DNA of 64,000 bases from Panopea generosa (lineage: Eukaryota > Mollusca > Bivalvia > Adapedonta > Hiatellidae), in NCBI GenBank assembly GCA_029582155.1, contig CM055901.1, positions 22,283,186 through 22,347,185 on the forward strand, written 5' to 3'. Shown piece by piece: positions 63,336 to 64,000 of the stretch. Position numbers and translations under genes: made by a program. The notes under the pieces were generated by a model. That model was not told the origin of the DNA and made no database searches. It saw only the letters and a list, made by a program, of their open reading frames with translations. Each line of letters opens with the position of its first letter. Within the stretch, counting starts at the first letter, position 1.

Positions 63336-63509
63336 GTAAATGAAGAAGGTACAGAGGCTGCAGCTGCCACGGGCATGACGATTGTGTGTTATTCCTTGCA
63401 AATACCACTAACTTTTACCCTGGACCATCCATTCATGTTTATCATACGTTATACACGATCGGGGTCTATCCTATTTATGGGCCGCTACATGAAGTCGCCG
63501 CAACAGTGA

Positions 63510-64000
63510 ATAGACTTTATGAAACAAATGCTTTCAACTATTGTGGTAGATTTCTATCAGTAAAGTGATATATCATGTAACATATGCTTAACACCATATT
63601 CCGCAAACAGCATACTTATACATAGCTTTATTAAGTATAATGGAATAATACAAAGACGACGAAGATGGGATTAAATCCACCTAAAATAGCTATTCTAATG
63701 AGCTTCGAGCATTTGTACCACGTGACTGTACATAATAATTCGTTATTGTACACTTCAAACCGGAAGCGTATTAGACGGTTCGACTGTCCGGAAAATCGAT
63801 AATAATTTCGTATTGGACGTTAAGGAACGGTAACTCTAACGATATAAATACTCCGCAAATCTTAGATATAACATATAGTTTGAAACAACAAGCAACATGT
63901 ATATATTAAGAAATTGAAGTATACATTATTCCAAAAGATATAGATACTTAAAAATTATAATTTAAAAAAGGAAGAAACTAGCCGTGATATTGGAATTATG
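63510..64000. other. Downstream of serpin C, no gene seen
   Basis: AT-rich, no feature supported. Confidence 0.5.

Larger units (their letters stand above)
57704..63509 (+). pseudogene. Serpin C remnants (exon 1 fragment, intron relic, terminal exon)
   Basis: 57704-57872 matches the middle of serpin exon 1 ([15 protein letters not shown], then [12 protein letters not shown]). A one-base loss at the Glu-Lys-Phe codons shifts the frame, and the sequence diverges after MMNA. 58440-58530 resembles the shared serpin intron (ctaaccacaattgtt, then taaactgctg). A full-length terminal exon lies at 63336-63509: hinge [13 protein letters not shown], loop MTIVCYSLQIPLTFTLDHPF, then SGSILFMGR and a stop. 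Its frame is intact, but the acceptor reads ttcat instead of ttcag, so splicing to it is probably lost. Counting 15 residues from the hinge Gly places P1-P1' at Tyr-Ser. The gene cannot make a serpin as it stands. Confidence 0.75.

Noticed and set aside
63336-63509. Serpin C terminal exon as an alternative 3' exon for serpin B
   Set aside because: The frame is open, but the acceptor reads AT not AG and it lies over 6 kb beyond B's own terminal exon; kept only as a pseudogene part.

Overview
The window looks like genomic DNA of a bivalve mollusc, possibly a pearl oyster or another pteriomorph. It is AT-rich and intron-rich. It is full of interspersed repeats of the kind common in bivalves: tRNA-derived SINEs, small inverted-repeat elements, and 'agctcacctga...' and 'agctcgtc...' families. 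It also carries a glycine-rich secreted protein gene resembling the shell-matrix shematrins. The organism is inferred from gene and repeat style; no search was run.

Layout. 1-4150: intergenic, with a roughly 1 kb inverted-repeat element (622-1642) that holds a second, nested element. 4154-10749 (+): an atypical Rho-family small GTPase in five exons, 183 aa ending in a CVLL prenylation box, with substitutions at the positions that normally drive GTP hydrolysis. 10750-24700: long non-coding stretch with repeat elements, a 39-bp minisatellite (16741-17505) and a 32-bp minisatellite (18942-19372). 24798-25841 (-): an intronless class A peptide-type GPCR. 28211-29067: a DNA-transposon-like inverted-repeat element. 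31577-32449 (-): the shematrin-like gene. 36815-38190: a 69-bp satellite that is open in both directions and carries splice-like sites in every unit.

40000-63510 is a serpin locus built by repeated segmental duplication. It holds a 5' scrap (40003-40092), a broken gene A (42955-46599), an intron-only relic (49729-50437), an apparently functional gene B (52559-56996, 382 aa, intracellular clade-B-like) and a broken gene C (57704-63509). In B the intron falls exactly before the reactive-loop hinge. Between exon 1 and the terminal exon lie 15 near-perfect 121-bp tandem units. Nearly every unit has a splice acceptor followed by an in-frame hinge segment (type [14 protein letters not shown]) and then a stop about 20 codons in. 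Gene A holds two such units before its own terminal exon. The terminal exons of A, B and C encode different reactive loops behind conserved flanks.

The serpin hinge-exon array is the most unusual structure here. It could be a source of truncated isoforms, an alternative-exon reservoir, or a by-product of slippage over an exon start. RNA evidence would separate these.
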